From positions 1,516,994 to 1,580,993 of the forward strand of contig NZ_VCEI01000011.1 in assembly GCF_005860765.1 (NCBI RefSeq): DNA of 64,000 bases, given 5' to 3'. This document shows positions 52,574 to 61,765 of this stretch, one piece after another. The first letter of the stretch is position 1, and the number at the start of each line of letters is the position of its first letter. The notes under the pieces were generated by a model. The model saw nothing but the letters and a program-made list of their open reading frames with translations, searched no databases and was not told the DNA's origin. A program made the position numbers and the translations under genes. The stretch comes from Dyadobacter sediminis. GTDB lineage: Bacteria > Bacteroidota > Bacteroidia > Cytophagales > Spirosomataceae.

Positions 52574-54835
52574 ATGATGACTACGAAATACATAGGAAAG
52601 CCTGCCAGCCGTGTGGACGGACTGGAAAAAGTAACAGGAAAAGCAAGATACTCCGCTGATTTCAAAGTAGAAGGACTGACTTACGGCTTCATTGTTTCCA
52701 GTTCGATTGCCAAAGGAAAAATAACGAGCATTGACAGTTCCCGTGCGCTTGCGCTGGAAGGTGTTCTTCAGGTTTTTACGCATGAAAATGTTCGTAATCT
52801 GCCTTGGTTCAAGCTGAGGTATACAGATATGGATGCGCCTTCGGGAACTCCTTTCCGGCCGTTTTATGATAATACGATCCGTTTCAGCATGCAGCCTGTT
52901 GCGCTCGTAATTGCCGAAACTTTTGAACTTGCCCGTTATGCTTCCTCGCTGATCAAAGTGGAGTACGATAAAGAAACATATACAACGAGTTTATACAAAA
53001 ATCTTTCAAAATCCTTTAAGGCACCAAAAGGTAAAATCGGCTACGTGCCTCCGAAATCGAGAGGAAACGCAGACGCTGCATACCAGGATGCCGCTTTTAA
53101 GATACAGGCCGAATACAAGCATTCTGCAGAGCATCATAACCCGATGGAGCTGTTTTCTACGACCGCTATCTGGGACAATGAAAAACTGACCGTGTACGAT
53201 AAAACGCAGGGCGTCAGCAACTGCCAGTTTTATATCGGCAATATTTTCGGACTGGCTTACAAGGATGTCCGGATTATTTCACCTTATGTCGGCGGTGCTT
53301 TCGGTTCCGGCCTGCGTCCTCAGCATCAACTTTTCATGGCTGTTTTGGCCGCATTGGAACTGAAAAGGCCCGTTAAGGTAGGACTGACACGCCAGCAGAT
53401 GTTTTCATTCGGGCACCGGCCGGCTACTTTGCAAAAACTGGCTTTGAGCGCTTCGCCGGAAGGAACACTGGAATCTGTCCGGCATGAAGCTTATTCGGAA
53501 ACTTCACAGTTTGAGAACTACACCGAAGTGATTGTAAACTGGTCGGCAACGATGTATGCCTGCGAAAATGTGGAACTGAAATACGAGCTTGTAAAACTGG
53601 ATACGTTTACGCCGCTGGATATGCGGGCACCCGGCGCCGTAACCGGCGTGCATGCCATGGAAAGTGCGATGGACGAACTGGCTTTTGAACTTAAAATGGA
53701 CCCGCTGATTTTCCGTTTGAAAAATTATACCGATGAAGATCAGGTGAATGAAAAACCGTTTTCCAGCAAGGAACTTGTGGCGTGTTACCGTGAAGGTGCG
53801 GAGAAATTCGGATGGGCTGCACGAAATGTGGAGCCGAGATCCATGCGTGACGGGAAAAATCTGGTGGGTTGGGGTGTCGCTACAGCAGCGTGGGATGCGA
53901 ATCAGATGCCGTCAAGAGCAAAAGCATTGTTATCCATTGACGGCAAGCTGGTTGTAAGCAGCGGAACTTCGGATATCGGTACGGGAACTTACACCATTAT
54001 GACGCAGATTGCGGCCGAAATTCTGGGTATTGCCATTGAAAATGTAACTTTCAAGCTGGGCGATACGAACCTTCCGCTTGCGCCGCTCGAAGGCGGATCG
54101 TGGACAGCGGCGTCCGTTGGCTCCGCAGTAAAAACCGTATGTGAAGATGTGAGAAAGATTTTGCTCAAACATGCTGTAAAAACAAAAGCTTCTCCGTTCT
54201 ATCAGTACGATTCAACTAAACTCCAGATAGATTCCGGTGAAATTTTTGACCCGAATGACAGTTCAAAAGGAGTTTCCGTGACGGAAATCATGCGGCTGGC
54301 GGGGGTAAACAGTATTGAAGAAACGTCGACAAGCGGACCTAATCCACTCGTTGGCAGGAAATACACCATGAATTCACATGCGGCTGTTTTCGCCGAGGTT
54401 AAGGTGGATGAAGATCTTGGAACAGTGGACGTTACGCGTGTTGTCTGCGCTGTTGCAGCCGGCAAAATCCTGAATCCCAAAACAGCCCGAAGCCAGATTC
54501 TGGGCGGTGTTGTATGGGGAATCAGCAAAGCGCTGGAAGAAGAATCCAAGCTGGATCATCAGTACGGGCGTTTTATGAACCATAATCTTTCAGAATATCA
54601 TGTGCCGGTCAATAAGGACATTAACGATATCGAAGTTATTTTTGTGGAAGAAAAAGATGACGTTGTGAATCCGCTTGGCGTTAAAGGCGTAGGTGAAATC
54701 GGAATTATCGGTGTGGCCGGCGCCATTGCCAACGCGGTCTTCCACGCAACCGGCGTAAGGGTTCGCAACCTTCCGATTACGATGGACAAAGTTTTACAGA
54801 TTGCCGAGGACGACAGGAACCAGGTTGCTGTTTAA
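52574..54835 (+). CDS. PaoC/YagR-like molybdopterin-binding catalytic subunit
   Basis: The start was set at ATG 52574, 2 nt after the previous stop (753 residues). The protein has the aldehyde oxidase/xanthine dehydrogenase domains with YVGGAFGSGLRPQ in the cofactor site, DMRAPGAVTGVHAMESAMDELA, and the catalytic glutamate in KGVGEIGIIG near the C-terminus. Closest in layout to PaoC, which oxidises aromatic aldehydes. No PaoD/XdhC maturation gene follows. The substrate is inferred from the family only. Confidence 0.92.
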   Translation: MMTTKYIGKPASRVDGLEKVTGKARYSADFKVEGLTYGFIVSSSIAKGKITSIDSSRALALEGVLQVFTHENVRNLPWFKLRYTDMDAPSGTPFRPFYDNTIRFSMQPVALVIAETFELARYASSLIKVEYDKETYTTSLYKNLSKSFKAPKGKIGYVPPKSRGNADAAYQDAAFKIQAEYKHSAEHHNPMELFSTTAIWDNEKLTVYDKTQGVSNCQFYIGNIFGLAYKDVRIISPYVGGAFGSGLRPQHQLFMAVLAALELKRPVKVGLTRQQMFSFGHRPATLQKLALSASPEGTLESVRHEAYSETSQFENYTEVIVNWSATMYACENVELKYELVKLDTFTPLDMRAPGAVTGVHAMESAMDELAFELKMDPLIFRLKNYTDEDQVNEKPFSSKELVACYREGAEKFGWAARNVEPRSMRDGKNLVGWGVATAAWDANQMPSRAKALLSIDGKLVVSSGTSDIGTGTYTIMTQIAAEILGIAIENVTFKLGDTNLPLAPLEGGSWTAASVGSAVKTVCEDVRKILLKHAVKTKASPFYQYDSTKLQIDSGEIFDPNDSSKGVSVTEIMRLAGVNSIEETSTSGPNPLVGRKYTMNSHAAVFAEVKVDEDLGTVDVTRVVCAVAAGKILNPKTARSQILGGVVWGISKALEEESKLDHQYGRFMNHNLSEYHVPVNKDINDIEVIFVEEKDDVVNPLGVKGVGEIGIIGVAGAIANAVFHATGVRVRNLPITMDKVLQIAEDDRNQVAV

Positions 54836-54848
54836 AGAAGTTTATTGG

Positions 54849-54951
54849 GCCATTGCAGAACCTGAATACAAACCAACCTTACTTGATTCTGATGTTTTAA
54901 CTCAAAATCAAATAAAAAATCCGGCTTGTTCCATTTAAGTTCTGCAATGGC
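54849..54951. repeat. 103-bp segment bounded by a perfect 13-bp inverted repeat
   Basis: GCCATTGCAGAAC (54849-54861) is repeated inverted as GTTCTGCAATGGC (54939-54951), with 77 AT-rich nt between. It fills the gap between two convergent genes. It could be a terminator with a very large loop or a MITE-like element; no target duplication is evident. Confidence 0.5.
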
Positions 54952-54954
54952 TTT

Positions 54955-55731
54955 TCATTGCGTATGATATTGTTTGCTGGAATCAAGATCGATCACCTGC
55001 GCTTTGTACGCTTTTGGCAGGATCGCATTCCGGAGCATTTTTTCAAATCCCAGAAATCTTGCTAGTTTATATAGCGTCAGAACAGGTTTCAGCAAAGAAA
55101 TTTCACCCAGTGACAGCAATCGGTTTACTCGTTGCGGAACGACCATCACCTGCACTTCTTTCAGCATGTAGTACCGGATCGTGCCGAGGTACTTTTTGTA
55201 CTGCCTGTATAAATCTTTTGTGAAATCACTTTTCAGGAGGTCTTGCTGCAAATGCTCGTTCCGCATGCTATTCCATGCCGCAAAATTGTCCGGCAAACCA
55301 CGAATCTGCATCCTTGATCCGACCTGATAAAATGTCCGGAAAATATCTTCTTTTTCAGAATCTGTCAGTTTGCGTTCCAGAACTTCATATGAGCGAACGG
55401 AATAATCAATCAGCATAAACAATACATCACGGTAAGCCCAGTCCGGAATCTGCGATCCGCGCTGATGTTCAACATCACGGTGAATAGCGGTTATTTTGTC
55501 AATGGCATGCAAGGCGTCATGATACTCAGAAAACACGATCAGTCTGGCGTATGCAACGGTTGAAAAAAGTCTTCCTAACGGATCTGCCGGAAGCCGTCCG
55601 GTAAAATAAAGCCAGTCTACGGCTTTGTTCAGCGCAAATTCCGCAGAAGCACCCGCAAAAATAAAAAGTATGGAATCCGCTTTGCCCCAGATTTCTCTTA
55701 CAATGGAACCTTGATCTACAAAATATTTCAC
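54955..55731 (-). CDS. Oxygenase MpaB family protein (DUF2236)
   Basis: The 258-residue protein has the DUF2236/MpaB-Lcp layout: RLFSTVAYARLIVFSE, DKITAIHRDVEHQRG with the family histidine, and AYRDVLFMLIDYSVRSYEVLER. Relatives include the fungal MpaB oxygenase and the latex-clearing protein Lcp, which bind heme b. Here the product is a stand-alone domain without signal peptide. It converges on the molybdenum hydroxylase operon; a functional link is not shown. Confidence 0.8.
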   Translation of the reverse strand: MKYFVDQGSIVREIWGKADSILFIFAGASAEFALNKAVDWLYFTGRLPADPLGRLFSTVAYARLIVFSEYHDALHAIDKITAIHRDVEHQRGSQIPDWAYRDVLFMLIDYSVRSYEVLERKLTDSEKEDIFRTFYQVGSRMQIRGLPDNFAAWNSMRNEHLQQDLLKSDFTKDLYRQYKKYLGTIRYYMLKEVQVMVVPQRVNRLLSLGEISLLKPVLTLYKLARFLGFEKMLRNAILPKAYKAQVIDLDSSKQYHTQ

Positions 55732-55874
55732 CTCATCATTCTTTGCCTATAAACGAAGTTTGCAGGCAAAGGATTACCCTGAAAAGACTTAAAAATTAAA
55801 AGTCAGCCTTAAAAATTCTGTTTTTATACGGAATCCCCGGTTAGTCAAGCTGCCTTAATGAAAAGAAACGGAAA

Positions 55875-56339
55875 CTACCGATTGTTTAGCAGCAAACTTT
55901 CCAGTTCATCGATAAACGCCGCCTGCCGTTCATTGATCTTTGCCTGGGCCGCATCCAGTCCGAACCACTCTGCGCGGTCCACTTCGGGATACGTTTTGAA
56001 ATTCCGGGAACCGGGCGGCCAGTTCAGTACAAATGTGTTGCTTACAACGGCATCTGCATCCAAATTTCCTTCCACCGCCCACGCCTGAATGACTTTTCCG
56101 CCTTTTTGCCTGACGGGTTGGAGCGGAATGAAATTTCCATTAATTTCAAAACCTGTTTCTTCTTGAAATTCCCTTCTGGCAGCGGCCAGCGGCTCTTCGT
56201 CCATTGTATATTCACCTTTCGGGATCGACCAGCTTCCAAGGTCTTTTTTAATAAAAAACGGCCCGCCGGGATGGATGAGCAGCACTTCTGTTTCTTTGGA
56301 AATTCGGTATAAAAGAATTCCTGCACTTTGCCTGGCCAT
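55875..56339 (-). CDS. NUDIX hydrolase
   Basis: The 154-residue protein has a complete Nudix box (GEYTMDEEPLAAARREFQEETGFE, spanning residues about 42-65, with the catalytic REFQEE). It resembles ADP-ribose or diadenosine polyphosphate-type family members with an N-terminal SAGILLYRI strand. It probably cleaves a nucleoside diphosphate derivative. No operon partner is evident. Confidence 0.9.
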   Translation of the reverse strand: MARQSAGILLYRISKETEVLLIHPGGPFFIKKDLGSWSIPKGEYTMDEEPLAAARREFQEETGFEINGNFIPLQPVRQKGGKVIQAWAVEGNLDADAVVSNTFVLNWPPGSRNFKTYPEVDRAEWFGLDAAQAKINERQAAFIDELESLLLNNR

Positions 56340-56423
56340 AATTCATTTGCCGGTTTAGAATGTGAATCGCTTCAAGATACGCACATAAACCGGATGTGCC
56401 GAAACCGTTTTGTTTTCAGATGC

Positions 56424-56834
56424 TCAATCTTTACGGAACGGGATCAAGGAACGCAGTTTTTCATCACGAAGATAAAGTCCGGCCCAGACAAGTATACCAA
56501 AAACAAGTGCAAAATACAGCGGCTGTCCCGCACGAACCATTATGGCAATGGCGCCGCCCAGATATCCGGTGAGTAAGATAGCGCCGAGGACAGCCGTGCG
56601 CGGAATCAGGTAAAGAACGGTACTCACAAGCAAGACAATCCCGATGGCCTGCACGAATTCTGCCGGCCAGCCCAGCTGAACGGAGCCTTCCATGGAACGG
56701 GGATCTTTGATTGCTTTCATAAGCGCATCCAAAAGTAAAAACACGATGCACAACCCACTGATGATTTTTCCGGCAAGGTGCACTTTGTTAAGCGGTTTTT
56801 TGGTCAAAGCCGGCTGCGAAATACTGGTTTCCAT
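56424..56834 (-). CDS. DoxX-family membrane protein
   Basis: The 136-residue protein has four hydrophobic helices with the DoxX-like features KIISGLCIVFLLLDALMK, LGWPAEFVQAIGIVLL and AVLGAILLTGYLGGA. Such proteins are common in Bacteroidota beside VOC and SRPBCC genes, with no settled function. Its promoter region shares a motif and spacing with that of the VOC gene at 41193-41603. Confidence 0.88.
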   Translation of the reverse strand: METSISQPALTKKPLNKVHLAGKIISGLCIVFLLLDALMKAIKDPRSMEGSVQLGWPAEFVQAIGIVLLVSTVLYLIPRTAVLGAILLTGYLGGAIAIMVRAGQPLYFALVFGILVWAGLYLRDEKLRSLIPFRKD

Positions 56835-57157
56835 AATGCGTCTGGTTAAAAATGGACGATTGATTCCATTTCAAATTTAAGACCGATATTCCGGTTAAAC
56901 GATGTGCAAAACGGGCAATTGAAGGGGGTAATTGCGACAGATAACGTTCACCGGATTTCAGCGATAATGCCGGTTTTATACTTTGCGCAACAAATCTGCG
57001 TCGGGTTTTAAGCAAACGTACTTTTACAACTCGCCATGCATTTTACACAGTTCGGACCGCTATTTCTCCACATCGCACATATTCAATCAGTAAGAAAAAC
57101 ACAGTTGCTTATTTTTAGTTGTACCGACTGCATTTTCTATTCGACCTGTCCCGATTT
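56835..57157. other. Divergent intergenic region between the DoxX and kinase genes
   Basis: About 320 nt that hold the DoxX promoter and shared motif (56872-56939). Near 56975, TATACTTTG on the plus strand is close to, but not an exact match of, a -7 box for the kinase gene. Nothing else is recognisable. Confidence 0.45.
56872..56939 (-). promoter_or_regulatory. DoxX promoter with shared upstream motif
   Basis: TAAATTTG (minus, 56872-56879) is a consensus -7 box without a -33 TTTG. Upstream are GGGGGT (56924-56929) and ATTGCGACA (56931-56939). GGGGGT begins 45 nt from the -7 box, against 44 nt at the VOC promoter, suggesting one activator for both genes. Confidence 0.55.
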
Positions 57158-58204
57158 ATGAGGCCGACTTTTTTTTCCAGATACGAATGGTGGTATCATC
57201 TTGCCATGATGCCGGTATTGTTTGCTGTTGGAAATCATTACTTTATCGGACCGGAATATTTCAGGGATGTTAAGATATTTCTGATTGCAACGGCGCTGGT
57301 TTTTGTGCTTTACTGGCTTTCAATTATAACGCTGACGCTGGCAATCCGGTGGATTATTGCCAAATTTCCCGATGTAAAACATACCCGGAAACGCCTGATT
57401 GTCATGCTCGTGGTGGTAGGCGGCATGACGGTTTTTCTGGCCGCATTTGATGTCTGGGCGTACAGCATTACGCCGGGTCTGCATGTGCGGTTCAGCTGGG
57501 AAGCATTATGGCCGATTCTGATACTGGGCGGCTTTTTTGATCTGTTTCTCTGCGCGGCACTCGGACTTTTTTACACGTTTGAAAAATGGAAACAGAACCA
57601 GACAGAAACCGAGAAACTCGAACGGCTTGCCCTGCAGCACCAGTTCAATACGCTGAAAGGGCATGTTAACCCGCATTTTCTTTTTAACAGCCTCAACACG
57701 CTTTCATCGCTGATCAGTGAAGACACGGAAAATGCAGAAGCTTTTGTGGAAGATCTTTCCAAAATTTACCGTTACATGCTGCAGGCCGCAAAATCCGACC
57801 TGGTCATGCTGCGTTCGGAACTGGACTTTTTAATTGTTTATACCCGCTCGCTGAAAACCCGTTACGGCGAAAGCCTGAAAATCGATTTTCCGACAGATTA
57901 TTCCGGTCCTGATTTCCAGATTCCGCCGCTTACCCTTCAGACTTTGGTCGACAATGCAGTCAGGTACAACCGAATGAGTTTATCCAAACCGCTGGAAATC
58001 AAAATCGGAATAATCACCGGTTCAGAAATCGTAGTCCGGAATAACCTTCAGAGAAAAACACGTATTCTGGAAACGCATCCGTCGGGATTGTCCGACCTGA
58101 TCGAAAAGTACAGGCTGGCAAGCAGCAAGTGCGTTCAGGTAGAAGAAACCGGGAAGTACTTTACCGTTACGCTTCCGCTGCTTAAGGAAAAAACCCTTTC
58201 CTGA
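57158..58204 (+). CDS. LytS/YehU-type sensor histidine kinase (copy 1)
   Basis: The start was set at ATG 57158 (MRPTFFSRYEWW), giving 348 residues; an upstream TTG at 57119 is possible. Four membrane helices are followed by the His_kinase domain with the phosphoacceptor in GHVNPHFLFNSLNTLSSLI and an ATPase-like region PPLTLQTLVDNAVRYN. The G-box is weak (SGLSDLIEKYRLA). It lies upstream of a paralogous kinase and a LytTR regulator, the usual partner. Confidence 0.88.
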   Translation: MRPTFFSRYEWWYHLAMMPVLFAVGNHYFIGPEYFRDVKIFLIATALVFVLYWLSIITLTLAIRWIIAKFPDVKHTRKRLIVMLVVVGGMTVFLAAFDVWAYSITPGLHVRFSWEALWPILILGGFFDLFLCAALGLFYTFEKWKQNQTETEKLERLALQHQFNTLKGHVNPHFLFNSLNTLSSLISEDTENAEAFVEDLSKIYRYMLQAAKSDLVMLRSELDFLIVYTRSLKTRYGESLKIDFPTDYSGPDFQIPPLTLQTLVDNAVRYNRMSLSKPLEIKIGIITGSEIVVRNNLQRKTRILETHPSGLSDLIEKYRLASSKCVQVEETGKYFTVTLPLLKEKTLS

Positions 58205-58294
58205 ATTTCAGATCTGAAAATGCGCTGTTTACAGTTCAGGATCTATTTTCGGCAATTGGGACAGGATGTAATCGGAGGATTTCAGCAAGACTTT

Positions 58295-58320
58295 TAAATT
58301 TGTCATGTTCAATTTGAACA
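58295..58320 (+). promoter_or_regulatory. Promoter and palindrome upstream of kinase copy 2
   Basis: TAAATTTG at 58295-58302 fits the -7 consensus. The perfect palindrome TGTTCAA-T-TTGAACA (58306-58320) lies at the expected start point, 28 nt before the gene. It may be an autoregulatory site. Confidence 0.45.
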
Positions 58321-58347
58321 ATATAGTCTGACACACCGATAGCTGAA

Positions 58348-59481
58348 ATGGGCCGTATGACAAAATTATTTCTTTACGCTTCTTTTGAAAAACCCAGCTT
58401 AAACGGCCGCTGGTCATATATCCTGACCATGCCGGTGTTTCTGCTGTTTTTCAGTTATCTTCTTGTCGGCAGCGCCTATTTCAGTAATTTGAAAACGTTT
58501 ATCGGAGCCACCGCACTGAACGGACTGATACTTACTACAACCTTTTTTATTCAGAATCACGTTGCCGAAATTATTACAAAGCGCTATGCCGGACTTCATC
58601 TTACTTTGAAAAGGATCAGCATTTCCATTATGACACACGCTTTTCTTTCTGCCGTTTTCCTGCTGATCATAGCCGGAATTTATGTTAAATACCGTTTTTT
58701 CGGCTCCGAAATTACATACGGCATTCTGTTGAATATTTATCTGATCAACCTGGGCGCCATTATTCTGGTGACTGGAATCCGGGAAACTTTTTATTCGCTC
58801 GATCACTGGAAACATCACGAAGTAAACAAGGAAAGACTGCGCAAGGAAAATGTGCAGGGACAATTGCAAAGTCTGAAGGCGCAGGTCAGTCCGCATTTTT
58901 TGTTCAACAGTCTGAATTCTTTATCAACGCTGATTTCCGAAGAACCTGAAAAGGCCGAACAGTTTGTGGAACAGATGGCCAAAGTATACCGCTATCTTCT
59001 TCAGACCAATCAAAATTCGGATACAGAAGGAAATTCGGACGAACTGACCACATTGGAAAATGAACTGATCTTTATCGAATCGTATTATCATCTGTTAAAA
59101 ACCAGGTATGGCGAAGGAATGCATCTTGCAATGGATACGGACGAGAAATTCAGATTGTACAGGCTGCCTCCGCTTACTTTACAGCTTTTGGTAGAAAACG
59201 CAGTGAAACATAACGTAATCCGTGCAAGCCGTCCGCTGACCGTACACATCGAAATCATGGCAGGCGGATTATTGAGAGTCCGGAATAACTTACAGAAAAA
59301 ATCCGTTTCCAGTGCTTTAAACAAAATGGAATCCACGCAAGTCGGTTTGTCAAATATTCAGGCCAAGTACCTTTTGCTGAGTGAAAGCAATGCCGGGATT
59401 CCTGAACCGGTTATTGAAAACGGACCTGATGATTTTACAGTTACATTACCCTTGATCCCTCCCATTACAGCCACGATATGA
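58348..59481 (+). CDS. LytS/YehU-type sensor histidine kinase (copy 2)
   Basis: The 377-residue protein has four membrane helices and a His_kinase domain with AQVSPHFLFNSLNSLSTLI, the N-box LVENAVKHN and G-box QVGLSNIQAKYLL. It is a paralogue of the upstream kinase with a better conserved ATP site. Its stop overlaps the start of the LytTR regulator gene in ATGA, so this is the most likely cognate kinase. Confidence 0.9.
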   Translation: MGRMTKLFLYASFEKPSLNGRWSYILTMPVFLLFFSYLLVGSAYFSNLKTFIGATALNGLILTTTFFIQNHVAEIITKRYAGLHLTLKRISISIMTHAFLSAVFLLIIAGIYVKYRFFGSEITYGILLNIYLINLGAIILVTGIRETFYSLDHWKHHEVNKERLRKENVQGQLQSLKAQVSPHFLFNSLNSLSTLISEEPEKAEQFVEQMAKVYRYLLQTNQNSDTEGNSDELTTLENELIFIESYYHLLKTRYGEGMHLAMDTDEKFRLYRLPPLTLQLLVENAVKHNVIRASRPLTVHIEIMAGGLLRVRNNLQKKSVSSALNKMESTQVGLSNIQAKYLLLSESNAGIPEPVIENGPDDFTVTLPLIPPITATI

Positions 59482-60260
59482 ATGCATTGATTGTTGAAGA
59501 TGAAGAACTGTCTGTACGCAGACTACGGAAACTATTGAGTGAAGTGGCTCCGCTGCTTGCGATTGCCGGCGTGACGGACAGCATTGAAGAAACGGTGGAA
59601 TGGCTGGAAAAAAACCGGGCAGCCAGCAAGCCGGACCCGGATCTGATTTTTCTGGATATAGAACTTTCCGACGGGCAAAGTTTTGAAATCTTCAACAGAA
59701 CCCGGATTTTCAGTACCGTTGTATTTACAACATCGTACGACGAATACGCACTTCAGGCATTCAAGGTCAACAGCATTGATTATTTGTTAAAACCTGTTCA
59801 CCGTGACGACCTGCAGCGAAGTCTTCATAAATATGAAAACCTGAAAATGCAATCTGTTCCGGATCCGGTTGCGGGAATCCGAAAACTACTGAAAGAATTT
59901 CAGAAAACCGTTGCAGCGGATTACAGACATCGGTTTCTGGTCAAACAAGGACAAAGGCTGCTTTCCGTAGAAGTAAGCGAAATCGCCTATTTTTTTCTGG
60001 ACGACCGATACAGTTTTTTCGTCACGCATCATAATCAGAAACTGCTTGTGGATTACACCATTGACGAGCTGGAAGAAATGCTTGATCCCGGCCGGTTTTT
60101 CCGTGTTAACCGCGGAATGATCGTAACCCACCATGCTGTGGATAAAATGGATCCTTATTTCGGAAGCCGCCTGTCATTGCTGTTAAAACCGGTTCTAGGC
60201 AAAGAAGCCATTGTCAGTCGTGAAAAAGTAGCCGATTTCAAGCTATGGATGGGTAAATGA
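59478..60260 (+). CDS. LytTR-family response regulator
   Basis: The 260-residue protein has an N-terminal receiver (phosphoacceptor Asp in LIFLDIELSDG, Thr in FTTSYDEYA and Lys in YLLKPVHRDDL) and a C-terminal LytTR DNA-binding domain (FLVKQGQRLLSVEVSEIAYF, RFFRVNRGMIV). It overlaps kinase copy 2 by 4 nt and probably takes phosphate from one or both kinases. Targets are not known. Confidence 0.93.
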   Translation: MNALIVEDEELSVRRLRKLLSEVAPLLAIAGVTDSIEETVEWLEKNRAASKPDPDLIFLDIELSDGQSFEIFNRTRIFSTVVFTTSYDEYALQAFKVNSIDYLLKPVHRDDLQRSLHKYENLKMQSVPDPVAGIRKLLKEFQKTVAADYRHRFLVKQGQRLLSVEVSEIAYFFLDDRYSFFVTHHNQKLLVDYTIDELEEMLDPGRFFRVNRGMIVTHHAVDKMDPYFGSRLSLLLKPVLGKEAIVSREKVADFKLWMGK

Positions 60261-60267
60261 ATGATCA

Positions 60268-61200
60268 CTAAACCCTTTCCAGCCATTCCAGCATTTTCTT
60301 CCTGCCGTTTTCATCTGGCAGTTTCCCAAGACCTGCACCAAGATTATCCGTTAAATGCTTCACATCGGAAGTGCCCGGAATGATGCAGGTTACGGCCTGA
60401 TTGCTCAATAGATATTTCAGGAAATACTGTGCCCAGCTGCTGATGTCGTACTCTTTTGCCCAGTCTGGGAGCTGCTTTCCTTTTACCGCTCGGAATAATG
60501 CGCCCTGATCAAACGGTTCATTGACAATGACCGCCACACCGCTGTCCTTTGCTGCACTCAACAGGCTTTTTTCAGCATTTCGGGAACGGATGGAATAATT
60601 GAACTGGACAAAGTCAATTCCTGCTGTTTTTACAATCTGTTCAAGGCGGGCATGCGCTGAATCGGTATAATGTGTTACGCCGATATATCTTATTTTGCCT
60701 TCTTCTTTCCAGTCTTTCAGCGTTTTCAGATGTGTCTGCCAATCCTGCAGGTTATGTACCTGCATCAGATCCATTTTCTTACGGCCCATTTTGCGGAGAG
60801 AATCATTCATCTGCGTAATACCCTCCTGCTTTCCGGTTGTCCATACTTTGGTAGCCATGAAAAAACGGTCGTTCAGCTTCAATTCAGTGCTCAGATCGCC
60901 GATAACCTGTTCCGACCTGCCGTACATCGGCGAAGAATCGATCATTTTACCACCCAGTTTCTCCATTTCCTGTAATACCGCTTTCAGCGGTGTTCTTTCA
61001 GCCGCGTTGGTTCCTACGTCAAATTGCTGCCAGGAACCCAGGCCGACAGCCGGCATTTTTTCACCTGTAGCCGGAATTGATCTTTGTAATATCATTTTTC
61101 CACTGGTTTCAGCAACGGACATAACCGGCTGCAGCAATGCCGCGCCGCCAAGCATTCCCATCCTTTTTAAAACTTCCCGTCTGGACACATTACACTTCAT
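60268..61200 (-). CDS. Aldo/keto reductase with Tat-type signal
   Basis: The 310-residue protein begins with a Tat motif (SRREVLKRMGMLGGAALL). The AKR tetrad is readable: Asp and Tyr in MIDSSPMYGRSE, Lys in FFMATKVW and His in LMQVHNLQDW. Export of an NADPH-dependent fold is unusual; such Tat-AKR proteins are nevertheless common in this phylum. It converges on the LytTR gene with a 7-nt gap. Confidence 0.88.
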   Translation of the reverse strand: MKCNVSRREVLKRMGMLGGAALLQPVMSVAETSGKMILQRSIPATGEKMPAVGLGSWQQFDVGTNAAERTPLKAVLQEMEKLGGKMIDSSPMYGRSEQVIGDLSTELKLNDRFFMATKVWTTGKQEGITQMNDSLRKMGRKKMDLMQVHNLQDWQTHLKTLKDWKEEGKIRYIGVTHYTDSAHARLEQIVKTAGIDFVQFNYSIRSRNAEKSLLSAAKDSGVAVIVNEPFDQGALFRAVKGKQLPDWAKEYDISSWAQYFLKYLLSNQAVTCIIPGTSDVKHLTDNLGAGLGKLPDENGRKKMLEWLERV

Positions 61201-61279
61201 TATACCTGATATAAATGATCAAAAGGTTTTGTTCAGCCAATTTACACAAGAATGACAAAAATTAAGCTTCTCAGAAATG

Positions 61280-61309
61280 AAAAAGGAGTCGGACTATTGC
61301 CCGGCTCCT
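61280..61309 (-). terminator. Terminator of the 143-residue lipoprotein gene
   Basis: The stem AGGAGTCGG (61284-61292) pairs with CCGGCTCCT (61301-61309) with one U-G pair, and is followed on the minus strand by TTTTTCATTT. Confidence 0.75.
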
Positions 61310-61333
61310 CCAGATGAACCTTAAAATCAACTG

Positions 61334-61765
61334 TTACTTCTTCACAATGCTCAGACTCACTTTGTAATCATCCAGTTTTGGAGATTGCCTTGTTACCGGA
61401 TACGGAAGCACTTCGCTCACCTTTAATTCGTAAGTCTGTCCGTCCAGGGTAAAAGTCTGGCTGCTTTCTTTGCTGTTACCGGTGAAATTCACCTTTACAT
61501 CCGTCTGGCTTTTGGCATTCGATACAATAAATTTCATTTGCGCGCTTCCCATGGTGATGCAAACGACATTGGCAGGACAACGGCTGTCTGCAATTTCCTG
61601 AAGATCCACTTTCAGCTCTTCACCGGAAGCCGGTACCGTAGTAAGCTGCCGATAAGGGACAATGCTTGTCTTGACTGATTCTGTCTGCGGATTAACGTTC
61701 TGCTGTTTTTCATGGCAAGCCATTGCAGCTACCCAGATTAAAGAAAATAAAATGACTTTTTTCAT
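61334..61765 (-). CDS. Small lipoprotein of unknown function
   Basis: The 143-residue protein has a signal peptide and lipobox (SLIWVAAMAC). The mature part is beta-rich with two cysteines in DSRCPANVVCITMG, possibly a disulfide, and ends KLDDYKVSLSIVKK. I do not recognise a named family. An inverted repeat GGTAAAT/ATTTACC (61767-61773 with 61785-61791) abuts its start codon. Confidence 0.75.
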   Translation of the reverse strand: MKKVILFSLIWVAAMACHEKQQNVNPQTESVKTSIVPYRQLTTVPASGEELKVDLQEIADSRCPANVVCITMGSAQMKFIVSNAKSQTDVKVNFTGNSKESSQTFTLDGQTYELKVSEVLPYPVTRQSPKLDDYKVSLSIVKK

